Source: Lachnospiraceae bacterium (GTDB lineage: Bacteria; Bacillota; Clostridia; Lachnospirales; Lachnospiraceae). Taken from it: a stretch of 64,000 nucleotides of DNA. The stretch lies in contig JAFTAP010000083.1 of the NCBI GenBank assembly GCA_017455525.1, positions 1 to 64,000 on the forward strand, given 5' to 3'. Within the stretch, counting starts at the first letter, position 1. Every line of letters begins with the position of its first letter. Position numbers and translations under genes: made by a program. A model generated the notes under the pieces. It was not told the origin of the DNA, made no database searches, and worked only from the letters and a program-made list of their open reading frames with translations. This document shows positions 43,538-51,506 of the stretch, one piece after another.

Positions 43538-44626
43538 ATGGTTTCAGTAATAATCGATAACTACAATTACGAGAAGTATGTGCATGAGTCAATCGAGTCT
43601 GTGCTTTTCCAGACATATGCTGACTGGGAGCTTATAGTGGTGGACGATGGATCGAAGGACGGGTCTTTCGAGGTCATGGAGAGGTACGCTCTTAGATATC
43701 CTGACAGAATAAGGCTCATAAGGAAGGAGAACGGCGGACAGGCATCCTGCTTTAACGCAGGATTCGAAACTTCAAGGGGAGAGATAATAGCCTTCCTGGA
43801 CAGCGATGACTTCTGGTTCCCGAATAAGCTTGAGAGGATCGTGGAGACTCACAAGGAGCATGGTTTTGTGGCTCATGAGAAGCATTTTTCGGACGGTACG
43901 AGACAGATAATTCATACTGGGCTTGGCAAAGACAGGGGAAGGCTGCTCAGAAATTATGGTGTATTGGATAGTTACGACATAACGACTTCGACACTATCTC
44001 TAAGGCGGGAGCTTGCGGAGAAGATATTCCCTATGCCTGAGGGGGACTTCAGGATATGCGCAGACCATTACGTGAACTTTGCTGCAACATACTATGAGGA
44101 CGTGTGCTACCTGCATGAGAAGCTTTCGTATTACCGAATTCATGGCGCAAACGGATTCGTGAACCAGTCTTCCGGGGCGAAGACAGACTTTGCGAATAAT
44201 ACATTGGATTATGCATGCGTGGAGCATCTTAATAAGAGGCTTGTGAATGACGGGATCACGGCCCTGGTGCCGCACAGGTCAATAAGGCTCACGGATGCCA
44301 TGAGGAAGGATATAGGCGAGGGGTTCGAGATAATCGCAGGAAACAGATATGTGATATACGGAACGGGGAACGACTCGCACAGGTTCGGCAAGGAGATTGT
44401 CGACAGGGAAGGGGAGATAGTTGCTTACTGCGATTCAGCTAAGGAAAAGCAAGGAAGGACGCATCGTGCTAAGCCTGTATGGGCGCCGGAGGAACTGATG
44501 CCCAGACGGAGCGAGTACGATCTGCTCATCATAGCGACCATGCTTTACTATCCTGAGGTTGCTGAGAAGCTTGAAGGCATGGGACTTAAGCGGGGCGTGG
44601 ATTATATTTATACGCCCGTATTCTAA
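43538..44626 (+). CDS. GT2 glycosyltransferase with C-terminal Rossmann-like module
   Basis: A protein of 362 aa. The GT-A domain has VSVIIDNYNYEKYVHESIESV, LIVVDDGSKDGSF, GGQASCFNAGF and IIAFLDSDDFWFP. The D-S-D-D is the metal/nucleotide site. From about residue 270 a separate module begins NRYVIYGTGNDSHRFGKEI, VAYCDSAKEKQG and LLIIATMLYYPEV, the same Rossmann-like module found on several other proteins of this locus. It heads the first of two tandem GT2/radical SAM gene pairs. GAGGAG lies before ATG 43538. Confidence 0.8.
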   Translation: MVSVIIDNYNYEKYVHESIESVLFQTYADWELIVVDDGSKDGSFEVMERYALRYPDRIRLIRKENGGQASCFNAGFETSRGEIIAFLDSDDFWFPNKLERIVETHKEHGFVAHEKHFSDGTRQIIHTGLGKDRGRLLRNYGVLDSYDITTSTLSLRRELAEKIFPMPEGDFRICADHYVNFAATYYEDVCYLHEKLSYYRIHGANGFVNQSSGAKTDFANNTLDYACVEHLNKRLVNDGITALVPHRSIRLTDAMRKDIGEGFEIIAGNRYVIYGTGNDSHRFGKEIVDREGEIVAYCDSAKEKQGRTHRAKPVWAPEELMPRRSEYDLLIIATMLYYPEVAEKLEGMGLKRGVDYIYTPVF

Positions 44627-44697
44627 TACATTGTCGTGAAAGCATAGCGTACCGTCGCATGTGAAAACATAGAGAAACAGAGGGAGAGGATTGTGAC

Positions 44698-46473
44698 ATG
44701 AGATCACCCAGGGACATGAGGATAATACAGATAGAGCTTACGAACGCATGCGTCCACACATGCTCGAACTGCTCAAGGATGTGTGGGCATCATGAAAAGC
44801 CGTTTTTCATGGACTTCCAGACATTCAAGAGGGCAGTGGACTCCATGGAAGGATACGAGGGCACGGTTGGCATGATGGGAGGCGAACCCACGTTGCACCC
44901 GGAGTTCGAGAGATTTGCAGAATATCTTGCTTCAAAATATCCTAAGAAAAGCGGAGAGAAGAATCTCATAGCTCCGACCGACACTTTCATGAGGAACCTA
45001 AAGCTTGAGGAGAGGAGCAGAACCGAAGCATATGAGGAAGAGGCAGGCACTAACGAGAGGGTCAAGGGACCGGGACTGTGGTCATCGCTGGTTTCAAATT
45101 ATGCGAAGCACTATGAGACCATACAGGATACATTCATATACCAGTGCGTGAATGATCACACGGAGAGCTCGTTCCATCAGCCTGTGATGGTGACGAGGAA
45201 GGATCTCGGGATACCGGATGAGGAATGGTACCCGATGAGGGACAGATGCTGGATGCAGATGAACTGGAGCGCATCGGTAACTCCTAAAGGAGCGTTCTTC
45301 TGCGAGATAGCTGCAGCTCTGGACATGCTCTTTGACGGGCCCGGCGGATGGCCTATAGAGCCGGGCTGGTGGAAGAGGACGCCGGACGAGTTCGGGGATC
45401 AGCTTAAATGGTGTGAGTGGTGCGGGCTTGCTCTTGAGACGAGGTCAAGGGATGCGAATGAGGGGCCGGATGATGTGTCTCCAACGTTTTTGGAGAGATT
45501 AAAGACACTTAACAGCCCCAAGCTGAAGAGAGGTCTGGTAAGAGTTTATCATAAGGACGAGGCGAACGACGATTCGCTCATAAGGCACAACAACTATCAG
45601 GAGAATGACTTCAACAGGCTGGGACAGCACAATAGGAGCATATATCCCAAAGGGTTCGCCCTTGCGGTGCTTCCGGACAGCACAGGAATGAACGAGGGGC
45701 TTGTGAGCAGGACAGCGGAGTCTGCGAGGGAGCAGTTCGATCAGATATATGTATTCTCTGATGATATTAAGATTCAGGGAGACAAGATAAAGATACTGCC
45801 TGAAGAGATGGTTTTTGGGTGTGCCGTTAACAGGATAAATGAAAGTGCCGGAGATCTGTATGTCGTATGCGTGACGCAGGGGACGGAGCTAGCGTCAGAT
45901 TTCGTTGAAACTATGTCAAGGTATGCTATAAACCCGGGAACCATGCATGTGTTCAGGGGAGGAAAAGACAGGCTGAGACTGGTAGAAAGCAATGACGGGA
46001 GTAGTTTGATGTTCATGTACCATCCGTCTGCTCATACCATAAGAGACTACGGATATGACCGGATCGCAGGGTGCGAGGATGCGGATGGATTTATTTCTCT
46101 ATGGAAAGAAGAGAAGGTTGTTACATTCGATGATGCGATGCTTATGCAGAACACGATAGAGGATGCGACTCATTTAGAGGCGGGGAAGAAGTATGTGGTA
46201 TATGGGACAGGCAAGGTATCGCCCGTTGCAGTGAGGATGATAGGCAGGGCAGGCGGGGAGGTCGTGGCTTTCTGTGATTCTGACCCGGCTAAACAAGGGA
46301 CAGAGATAGATGGGATAGAGGTCATTGCTCCCGAAGAGCTCAGGCTGTCACCGGACAGATATGACAGGATTGTCATAGGGTCATCACGATATTATAGAGA
46401 GATAAGACAGAAGCTTAGGGATATGGGAATTGAAGATGCTAAGGTGTCTGTTCCTTTGCTTATAGATGACTGA
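44698..46473 (+). CDS. Radical SAM protein with C-terminal Rossmann-like module (copy 1)
   Basis: A protein of 591 aa. It starts RIIQIELTNACVHTCSNCSRM, with CX3CX2C binding the 4Fe-4S/SAM cluster, and then has MGGEPTLHPEFERFAEYL. A middle region with RDRCWMQMNWSASVTPKGA, FFCEI and WCEWCG offers cysteines for an auxiliary cluster, together with LDMLFDGPGGWPIEPGWW. After about residue 490 the Rossmann-like module follows (KYVVYGTGKVSPVAVRMI, VVAFCDSDPAKQG). The substrate is unknown; the pairing with GT2 genes suggests a sugar or sugar-linked substrate. It is a clear paralog of the protein at 47.8 kb. Confidence 0.75.
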   Translation: MRSPRDMRIIQIELTNACVHTCSNCSRMCGHHEKPFFMDFQTFKRAVDSMEGYEGTVGMMGGEPTLHPEFERFAEYLASKYPKKSGEKNLIAPTDTFMRNLKLEERSRTEAYEEEAGTNERVKGPGLWSSLVSNYAKHYETIQDTFIYQCVNDHTESSFHQPVMVTRKDLGIPDEEWYPMRDRCWMQMNWSASVTPKGAFFCEIAAALDMLFDGPGGWPIEPGWWKRTPDEFGDQLKWCEWCGLALETRSRDANEGPDDVSPTFLERLKTLNSPKLKRGLVRVYHKDEANDDSLIRHNNYQENDFNRLGQHNRSIYPKGFALAVLPDSTGMNEGLVSRTAESAREQFDQIYVFSDDIKIQGDKIKILPEEMVFGCAVNRINESAGDLYVVCVTQGTELASDFVETMSRYAINPGTMHVFRGGKDRLRLVESNDGSSLMFMYHPSAHTIRDYGYDRIAGCEDADGFISLWKEEKVVTFDDAMLMQNTIEDATHLEAGKKYVVYGTGKVSPVAVRMIGRAGGEVVAFCDSDPAKQGTEIDGIEVIAPEELRLSPDRYDRIVIGSSRYYREIRQKLRDMGIEDAKVSVPLLIDD

Positions 46474-46549
46474 GACATGAAGGCTTGTATTTTCGAATAT
46501 GACATGATTTTGATAGCATAGGCTCAATGTGTGCGTGGGAGCATGATAT

Positions 46550-47752
46550 ATGGTTTCTATAGTCATACCGGTTTTCAATTCTGAAAGGTTTATAAATAAG
46601 TGCCTAGACTCACTGATTGGTCAGGAGTATAGGGATATCGAGATCGTCTGCGTGAACGACGGTTCATCGGATCATTCGCTTGCGATACTTAATGAGTACA
46701 CTGAGAAGGACAGTAGGATTAGGGTTTATTCGAAGGAGAACGAGGGTAAGGGGGCTGCGGGAGCTAGGAATCTCGGACTAACCAAGGCAACTGGCGATTA
46801 TGTGATGTTCCTTGACAGCGACGATTTCTTCGAATCGGATCTTATCAGCTCTCTCATGGCGGAGGCGGAGAAGCATGATGCTGACCTCGTGTGCTGCGGG
46901 GCGGACAGGTATGATGACAGGCTTGGGAAGGTCACAGGGGAATACAAGCATATCGAGCTGAAGGATGCGCCTGAGAAGCAGCCCTTCTCTTGGAGGGACT
47001 GCCCGGAGAGGGTGTTCCAGATAGGCGACCTGATCGCATGGAATAAGCTCTATAAGAGGGATCTGCTGACGGACAATGACTTATGGTTCGAGCCGATCCC
47101 CATATCGGACGACCAGTACATACCGGCGCTGACCATGGTGCTCGCTGAAAGGATAGTGACTATAGACAGGCCGCTCATACATTACCGGTTCAACACGGGA
47201 TCGAGCCAAGTTGACTCGCAGCCGAAGCACCCTGAGGCGGCTTATTCGGCGACATTCTCCATCGTGAAGAGGCTCAGGGAGCTGGGGATATACGAGGACG
47301 TGAAGCGGAGCTACCTCAACATGGCGGTCAGGCTCATGCGCGAGTACTTTGACAAGATGACTACGCTTGAAACCTTAAGATTCCTGTATGACAAATATCG
47401 TGACGAGGTATTCCCGGAGCTCGGGGCCACGGGGCTCACGGAGGATTATTTCTACGACAGGAAGATCGGAGAGTGGCACGCCCTCATAACGAATGAGACA
47501 CTAGAAGAGGTCTTATTCAGGACAAGCAGGGCTTACGGGGCTGCGTGGACTACCGCAATACTGCGGTTTAAGGCTCCTTATGAAAAAATAGACAGGGGAA
47601 GCAGGATAGTTCTCGTGGGCAGGGGACTCGTGGGGAGATACTGGTATGCGCAGCTCATGCTGTCAGGATACTGCGAGGTCGTGGCATGGGTTTCGGACGA
47701 AACGGACATATCGAATGGACTGGATTACGATAGCGTGATAAAAGCTGAGTGA
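46550..47752 (+). CDS. GT2 glycosyltransferase with a short C-terminal Rossmann-like module
   Basis: A protein of 400 aa. The GT-A domain has VSIVIPVFNSERFINKCLDS, IEIVCVNDGSSDHS, KGAAGARNLGL and YVMFLDSDDFFESD. ISDDQYIPALTMVLAERIV is the acceptor-side acidic motif. The end (SRIVLVGRGLVGRYWYAQLM, VVAWVSDETD) is the start of the locus-typical Rossmann-like module, but it stops about 35 residues earlier than in the sister protein at 43.5 kb, so the module seems cut short. It forms the second GT2/radical SAM pair with the following gene. Confidence 0.8.
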   Translation: MVSIVIPVFNSERFINKCLDSLIGQEYRDIEIVCVNDGSSDHSLAILNEYTEKDSRIRVYSKENEGKGAAGARNLGLTKATGDYVMFLDSDDFFESDLISSLMAEAEKHDADLVCCGADRYDDRLGKVTGEYKHIELKDAPEKQPFSWRDCPERVFQIGDLIAWNKLYKRDLLTDNDLWFEPIPISDDQYIPALTMVLAERIVTIDRPLIHYRFNTGSSQVDSQPKHPEAAYSATFSIVKRLRELGIYEDVKRSYLNMAVRLMREYFDKMTTLETLRFLYDKYRDEVFPELGATGLTEDYFYDRKIGEWHALITNETLEEVLFRTSRAYGAAWTTAILRFKAPYEKIDRGSRIVLVGRGLVGRYWYAQLMLSGYCEVVAWVSDETDISNGLDYDSVIKAE

Positions 47753-47846
47753 CGGGTTTATTTTAGATATAGCTTGGAGATTTCTGCTCCATGATCATTT
47801 CCATAGGACATTTTCACAATCATATCAATTACAGGAGGGCGATACA

Positions 47847-49502
47847 ATGAGATCACCGGCGGACATGCAGACGATACAGATAGACATAACGAACGCATGC
47901 AACAAAGCGTGCTCCAACTGCACGAGGTTCTGTGGGAACCATAAGAAGTGCTTCTTTATGGACTTTGATACCTTCAAGCGGGCGGTGGACTCGCTGGAGG
48001 GATACAACGGGGTCACGGGGGTCATGGGTGGGGAACCCACGCTCCATCCGGAGTTCGAGAGGTTCGTGCTGTATCTCAGGGAGAAGTTCGGGGAGAGGAA
48101 GGAGACGAACCGGATGATATACCCGCAGAAGGAGTTCATAAAAGAGATCAGGAGGCGGGAGTTCGAGAGCCACGTGCTGCGCGAGGGCGAGGACGGCACG
48201 GGAAGGGACTGCGGGTGTGGCAACTTCAAGATGTACGGGCCGGGGCTCTGGTCCAACATGGGGGACACCTATCCTAAATACTATGAGCTAATACAGGATT
48301 CTTTCAATGTGCAGTTCCTGAACGACCATATAAACGCAAGCTATCACCAGCCGGGGCTATTTTCGAGAAAAGACCTCGGTATACCGGATGAGGAATGGAT
48401 ACCCATGCGGGAGAAGTGCTGGATACAGAATGAGTGGTCGGCGACCATAACGCCTAAGGGAGCGTTCTTCTGCGAGATAGCGGGGGCACTGGACATGCTC
48501 TTCGACGGTCCCGGTGGGTGGGAGATAGAGCCCGGCTGGTGGAAGAGGAAGCCGGAGGACTTCGGTGGCCAGCTCCATTGGTGCGAGATATGCGGGTTCG
48601 CACTTGACACGTTCATGAGGGATGCAGGGGAAGAGGTCGATGATGTCTCGCCCACGCTATATGAGATGCTCAAGAAGATAGACAGCCCTAGACTGAAGAA
48701 GGGGCATACAAATCTTGTGAAGATAGAGAACGGGGTAATATCGAAGGAGAGTAAGGCACCCACTAAGGGATTTGCAGCGGTCTCCGTAGCTCAGCCTTAC
48801 ATAGAGCATTACGAGGACAGGTTCAATGCGAGCAACTCACATCTGCTGGTGCATAAGTATTCGACAGTGCATATTCCGGAGGGCGATGACTTCGGTGTGG
48901 CTTTGAATAAGGCTTTGGCGGAAGCTGACGCATGGATACTGTTTTTTGATAACGGAGACAGGGCGTTGGGAGAAAGGGCTAAGGCTGAAATTGACGGACT
49001 CATAAGCAAGTATATTCTCAACCCGGGTACACTGCATCTAGCGGAAGGGTACAGGTTCTTCTCGAAGAACGCCCTGTCCCTCAGGAAGCTGGGATTTGAC
49101 CGTATAGCCCACAGCAGGTCATTTGACGACATACAGAAGGCCTGGCAGAAAGAGAAGGTCGTGCCGCTAGGTGACATAGGGGAGCTCACCAAGTGGAAGA
49201 GGGAGTCGATAATCCCCGGAAAGAGATACGTCATCTGGGGTACAGGGCTGTCAGGCAGTTTCATAGCTGATGCAGTCGAACACTCGGGAGGGAAGCTTGT
49301 GTTTGCGATAGACATAGACCCATCAAAAGATGGCAATGATTTCTATGGGTACGTGACACACCAGCCGTCTTATCTTAATGAGCATATGGACGATTTCGAT
49401 TACATGATCATAGGCCATTATTCGAGGTTTGAGGAGATCCATCAGCAGGCTCTGGAAGCTGGTGTTGAAGACAGCAAGATACTCAGGCCGTATGAGATCT
49501 AG
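47847..49502 (+). CDS. Radical SAM protein with C-terminal Rossmann-like module (copy 2)
   Basis: A protein of 551 aa and a paralog of the 44.7-kb protein. It begins MQTIQIDITNACNKACSNCTRF (CX3CX2C) with GVMGGEPTLHPEFERFVLYL. Conserved later blocks are SRKDLGIPDEEWIPMREKCW, CEIAGALDMLFDGPGGWEIE and WCEICGFALDTFM. An added CGCGN motif near residue 125 is absent from copy 1. From about residue 460 the Rossmann-like module follows (RYVIWGTGLSGSFIADAV). AGGAGG at 47833-47838 gives a firm start. The function is unknown; the reaction is probably on a glycan or glycan precursor. Confidence 0.75.
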   Translation: MRSPADMQTIQIDITNACNKACSNCTRFCGNHKKCFFMDFDTFKRAVDSLEGYNGVTGVMGGEPTLHPEFERFVLYLREKFGERKETNRMIYPQKEFIKEIRRREFESHVLREGEDGTGRDCGCGNFKMYGPGLWSNMGDTYPKYYELIQDSFNVQFLNDHINASYHQPGLFSRKDLGIPDEEWIPMREKCWIQNEWSATITPKGAFFCEIAGALDMLFDGPGGWEIEPGWWKRKPEDFGGQLHWCEICGFALDTFMRDAGEEVDDVSPTLYEMLKKIDSPRLKKGHTNLVKIENGVISKESKAPTKGFAAVSVAQPYIEHYEDRFNASNSHLLVHKYSTVHIPEGDDFGVALNKALAEADAWILFFDNGDRALGERAKAEIDGLISKYILNPGTLHLAEGYRFFSKNALSLRKLGFDRIAHSRSFDDIQKAWQKEKVVPLGDIGELTKWKRESIIPGKRYVIWGTGLSGSFIADAVEHSGGKLVFAIDIDPSKDGNDFYGYVTHQPSYLNEHMDDFDYMIIGHYSRFEEIHQQALEAGVEDSKILRPYEI

Positions 49503-49632
49503 GAAAGATTGCTATTTATAGTTCTAAGATTTTAAGGAGTTGCTATGAATTGAGCTAAGATTAATTGAACCATTATACTGTAATTTCATATCTTTACATC
49601 ATAATTCAATTGTGCTATATTGTAGCATATCT

Positions 49633-49678
49633 GGATGCATGCAGTTTTAGCTTGTCAGGCATCCTCATTATTTTTATC
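49633..49678 (+). terminator. Possible terminator after the second radical SAM gene
   Basis: GGATGC (49633-49638) pairs with GCATCC (49659-49664), followed by a T-rich tail with an interrupted T-run. The loop is 20 bases. It lies in the 217-base gap before the nuclease-like gene, which otherwise shows AT-rich sequence and no gene. Confidence 0.45.
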
Positions 49679-49719
49679 TATGGCACTTCATCAATAGTAC
49701 TCGGTAAAGAGGTATAACC

Positions 49720-50217
49720 ATGGAAAAAGTTTTCAAGGTAGGAGAGTATGACCCTGGCTACAATAGTATGCTTGGTATCAATTATGATAGAATGGAAATT
49801 TTCCAGTCCAAGGGGCTTCAGGCGCATATTATGAAGCAAAAGCATTATAAAGCCTTAAAACATATTCAGGATATACCTGATATTATATCATTCCCTGATT
49901 ACATTGGGGTGACAGGTACTGGAAAAGGGGAGTCAATCATATATATTAAGTGTTATTCTGATAATATCATGCTTATAGTGCGGTTGGAGAGGCTCAAGAT
50001 GAATCTTTATGTAGCAACCATGTTTGATTTGCCGGATAAGAAGCTTAACAGGCTTATTCATAGCGGTAAAATAAGGCAGGCTGTTGACAAGAGTGAGTCT
50101 CTGAGGTATCCTTTGAATGTAAATGATAATGATCTTGACGAGCCGGAAAAGGTACCCGGCGCTCCCGAAAGGGAACCTGATATGGTGGATGATAGCCGCC
50201 CACCCGAGATTATTTGA
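49720..50217 (+). CDS. PBECR-like nuclease-fold protein
   Basis: A protein of 165 aa. The centre reads DIPDIISFPDYIGV, GESIIYIKCYSDNIMLIVRL, LYVATMFDLPDKKLNRLI and HSGKIRQAV. This order resembles the phage Barnase-EndoU-ColicinE5/D-RelE-like (PBECR) nuclease fold, with His and basic residues at the ends. Such domains occur as phage or toxin nucleases. The C-terminal ~35 residues are acidic and Pro-rich. It is flanked on both sides by terminator-like hairpins, so it is probably a single-gene unit. The assignment is by pattern only. Confidence 0.5.
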   Translation: MEKVFKVGEYDPGYNSMLGINYDRMEIFQSKGLQAHIMKQKHYKALKHIQDIPDIISFPDYIGVTGTGKGESIIYIKCYSDNIMLIVRLERLKMNLYVATMFDLPDKKLNRLIHSGKIRQAVDKSESLRYPLNVNDNDLDEPEKVPGAPEREPDMVDDSRPPEII

Positions 50218-50240
50218 CTTTACATTTTGCTGATATAGAT

Positions 50241-50285
50241 TCCCGATGTGAGATATGAGATTCTGGCATCGGGAGTTTTTCTTTT
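50241..50285 (+). terminator. Rho-independent terminator
   Basis: TCCCGATG (50241-50248) pairs perfectly with CATCGGGA (50267-50274), 18-base loop, then GTTTTTCTTTT. A strong intrinsic terminator just after the PBECR-like gene. Confidence 0.85.
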
Positions 50286-50327
50286 CTCAATTCGTTATTT
50301 TTTCATCCATTATTAACAGGAGTAGGA

Positions 50328-50729
50328 ATGGTATTAGATGAACTGATGAACCATGACAGCTTCGTGATATACGGGGCGCAGGTCATAGCTTACGGGGCTT
50401 ATGTTGCGATCAGACACCTGACAGGACGCAAGCCGGAATGCTTCGCCGTGGGGAGGTCAAAGGGCAGGTCGGGGTATCCCACCGAAAATCCGGAGAGCAT
50501 AGAGGGTATACCGGTTAGACCGATAGAGGAGGTGCCTAAGGGCACTTTTATTATCGTGGGGGTGACAGAGCTGATACAGAAAGAAGTGTTGCCGTATCTT
50601 GCGGAGAACGGATACAGAGATGTATTTGCGTTGACTCAGCATGAGGAGCACCTGCTTATGTCGGAGTATTACAGGAGCATAGAGAGGTTTCCTCTTGCAG
50701 ATGAGATGCGTGAAGACGCGGCGTCTTAA
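50328..50729 (+). CDS. Stand-alone Rossmann-like module
   Basis: A protein of 133 aa consisting of only the Rossmann-like module seen fused elsewhere in this locus: SFVIYGAQVIAYGAYVAIRHL at the start, ECFAVGRSKG, then TFIIVGVTELIQKEVLPYL. In comparable proteins this part is often the front of a DUF4422 enzyme. The next gene is exactly that, in the same reading frame, separated by a TAA and a TGA over five codons. It may be a recently split fusion or a true separate subunit. AGGAG precedes ATG 50328. Confidence 0.65.
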   Translation: MVLDELMNHDSFVIYGAQVIAYGAYVAIRHLTGRKPECFAVGRSKGRSGYPTENPESIEGIPVRPIEEVPKGTFIIVGVTELIQKEVLPYLAENGYRDVFALTQHEEHLLMSEYYRSIERFPLADEMREDAAS

Positions 50730-50741
50730 ATCTGAGATTGG

Positions 50742-51434
50742 ATGAAAGAGTTTATGACAGGTACGGATTTTGTATTATATGAGGTGAGGAACGACAGGGA
50801 CAAGCCGTTGTCGTATCATCCGGAACTCCTCTCATACGAGAAATCGATACAGGCGGGCGCTGCACTCGCAGACCGATTGATAGCTGATGTGACGGATGAC
50901 ACGGGCGTGAACATCTCGGAGAAGAACCGCATGTACTGCGAGATGACGGCAACGTACTGGGTATGGAAGAACACGGATCATGACTGGGTTGGGATAGAGC
51001 ATTACCGCAGGCACTTATTGGTGAAGCCGTGGATGCTCACGGATGACATTGACGCGATCATGCCGCTCCCGTATATCTGCTATCCGAATGAGGCGGCTCA
51101 GTTCTTAAGGTTCACTACAAAAGGTGTTCTAGATTCTCTTCTGAAAGCACTGAAGGATATACATCCTGATGAATATGACACTTATCACGAGATACTGTAC
51201 GGGAAATACCAGTACACTTACGACCTCGTATGCGCAAGGCGAGACGTGTTTGACGACTATTGCCGATGGTTCTTCGGGATAACGGAATACATGGAGACGA
51301 TGTCTGACAAGATTTCCGAAATAAGAGAAACGAGGGCACTTTCTTATGTCGCAGAGGTTCTTACGAATATTTATTTCATGTCGCATCAGGATGATCTAAG
51401 GATACGGCATGTTGAGAAAGAGATATACACGTAG
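50742..51434 (+). CDS. DUF4422 protein, putative glycosyltransferase
   Basis: A protein of 230 aa. MYCEMTATYWVWKNTDHDWVGIEHYRRHL is the hallmark of DUF4422 (residues about 65-95), found in capsule and glycan loci and thought to be a GT-A-like transferase; VCARRDVFDDYCRWFFGI and YVAEVLTNIYF follow. Its function has not been shown as far as I know. No good ribosome site precedes ATG 50742 or ATG 50754, which fits either translational coupling to the upstream module or a split fusion. Confidence 0.7.
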   Translation: MKEFMTGTDFVLYEVRNDRDKPLSYHPELLSYEKSIQAGAALADRLIADVTDDTGVNISEKNRMYCEMTATYWVWKNTDHDWVGIEHYRRHLLVKPWMLTDDIDAIMPLPYICYPNEAAQFLRFTTKGVLDSLLKALKDIHPDEYDTYHEILYGKYQYTYDLVCARRDVFDDYCRWFFGITEYMETMSDKISEIRETRALSYVAEVLTNIYFMSHQDDLRIRHVEKEIYT

Positions 51435-51506
51435 GCCGACGGATATAAAAAAACGTGGGATGCTGTTAATGACAGATGTGAGATCTGATTCGGGAGAAGG
51501 AGCGGG

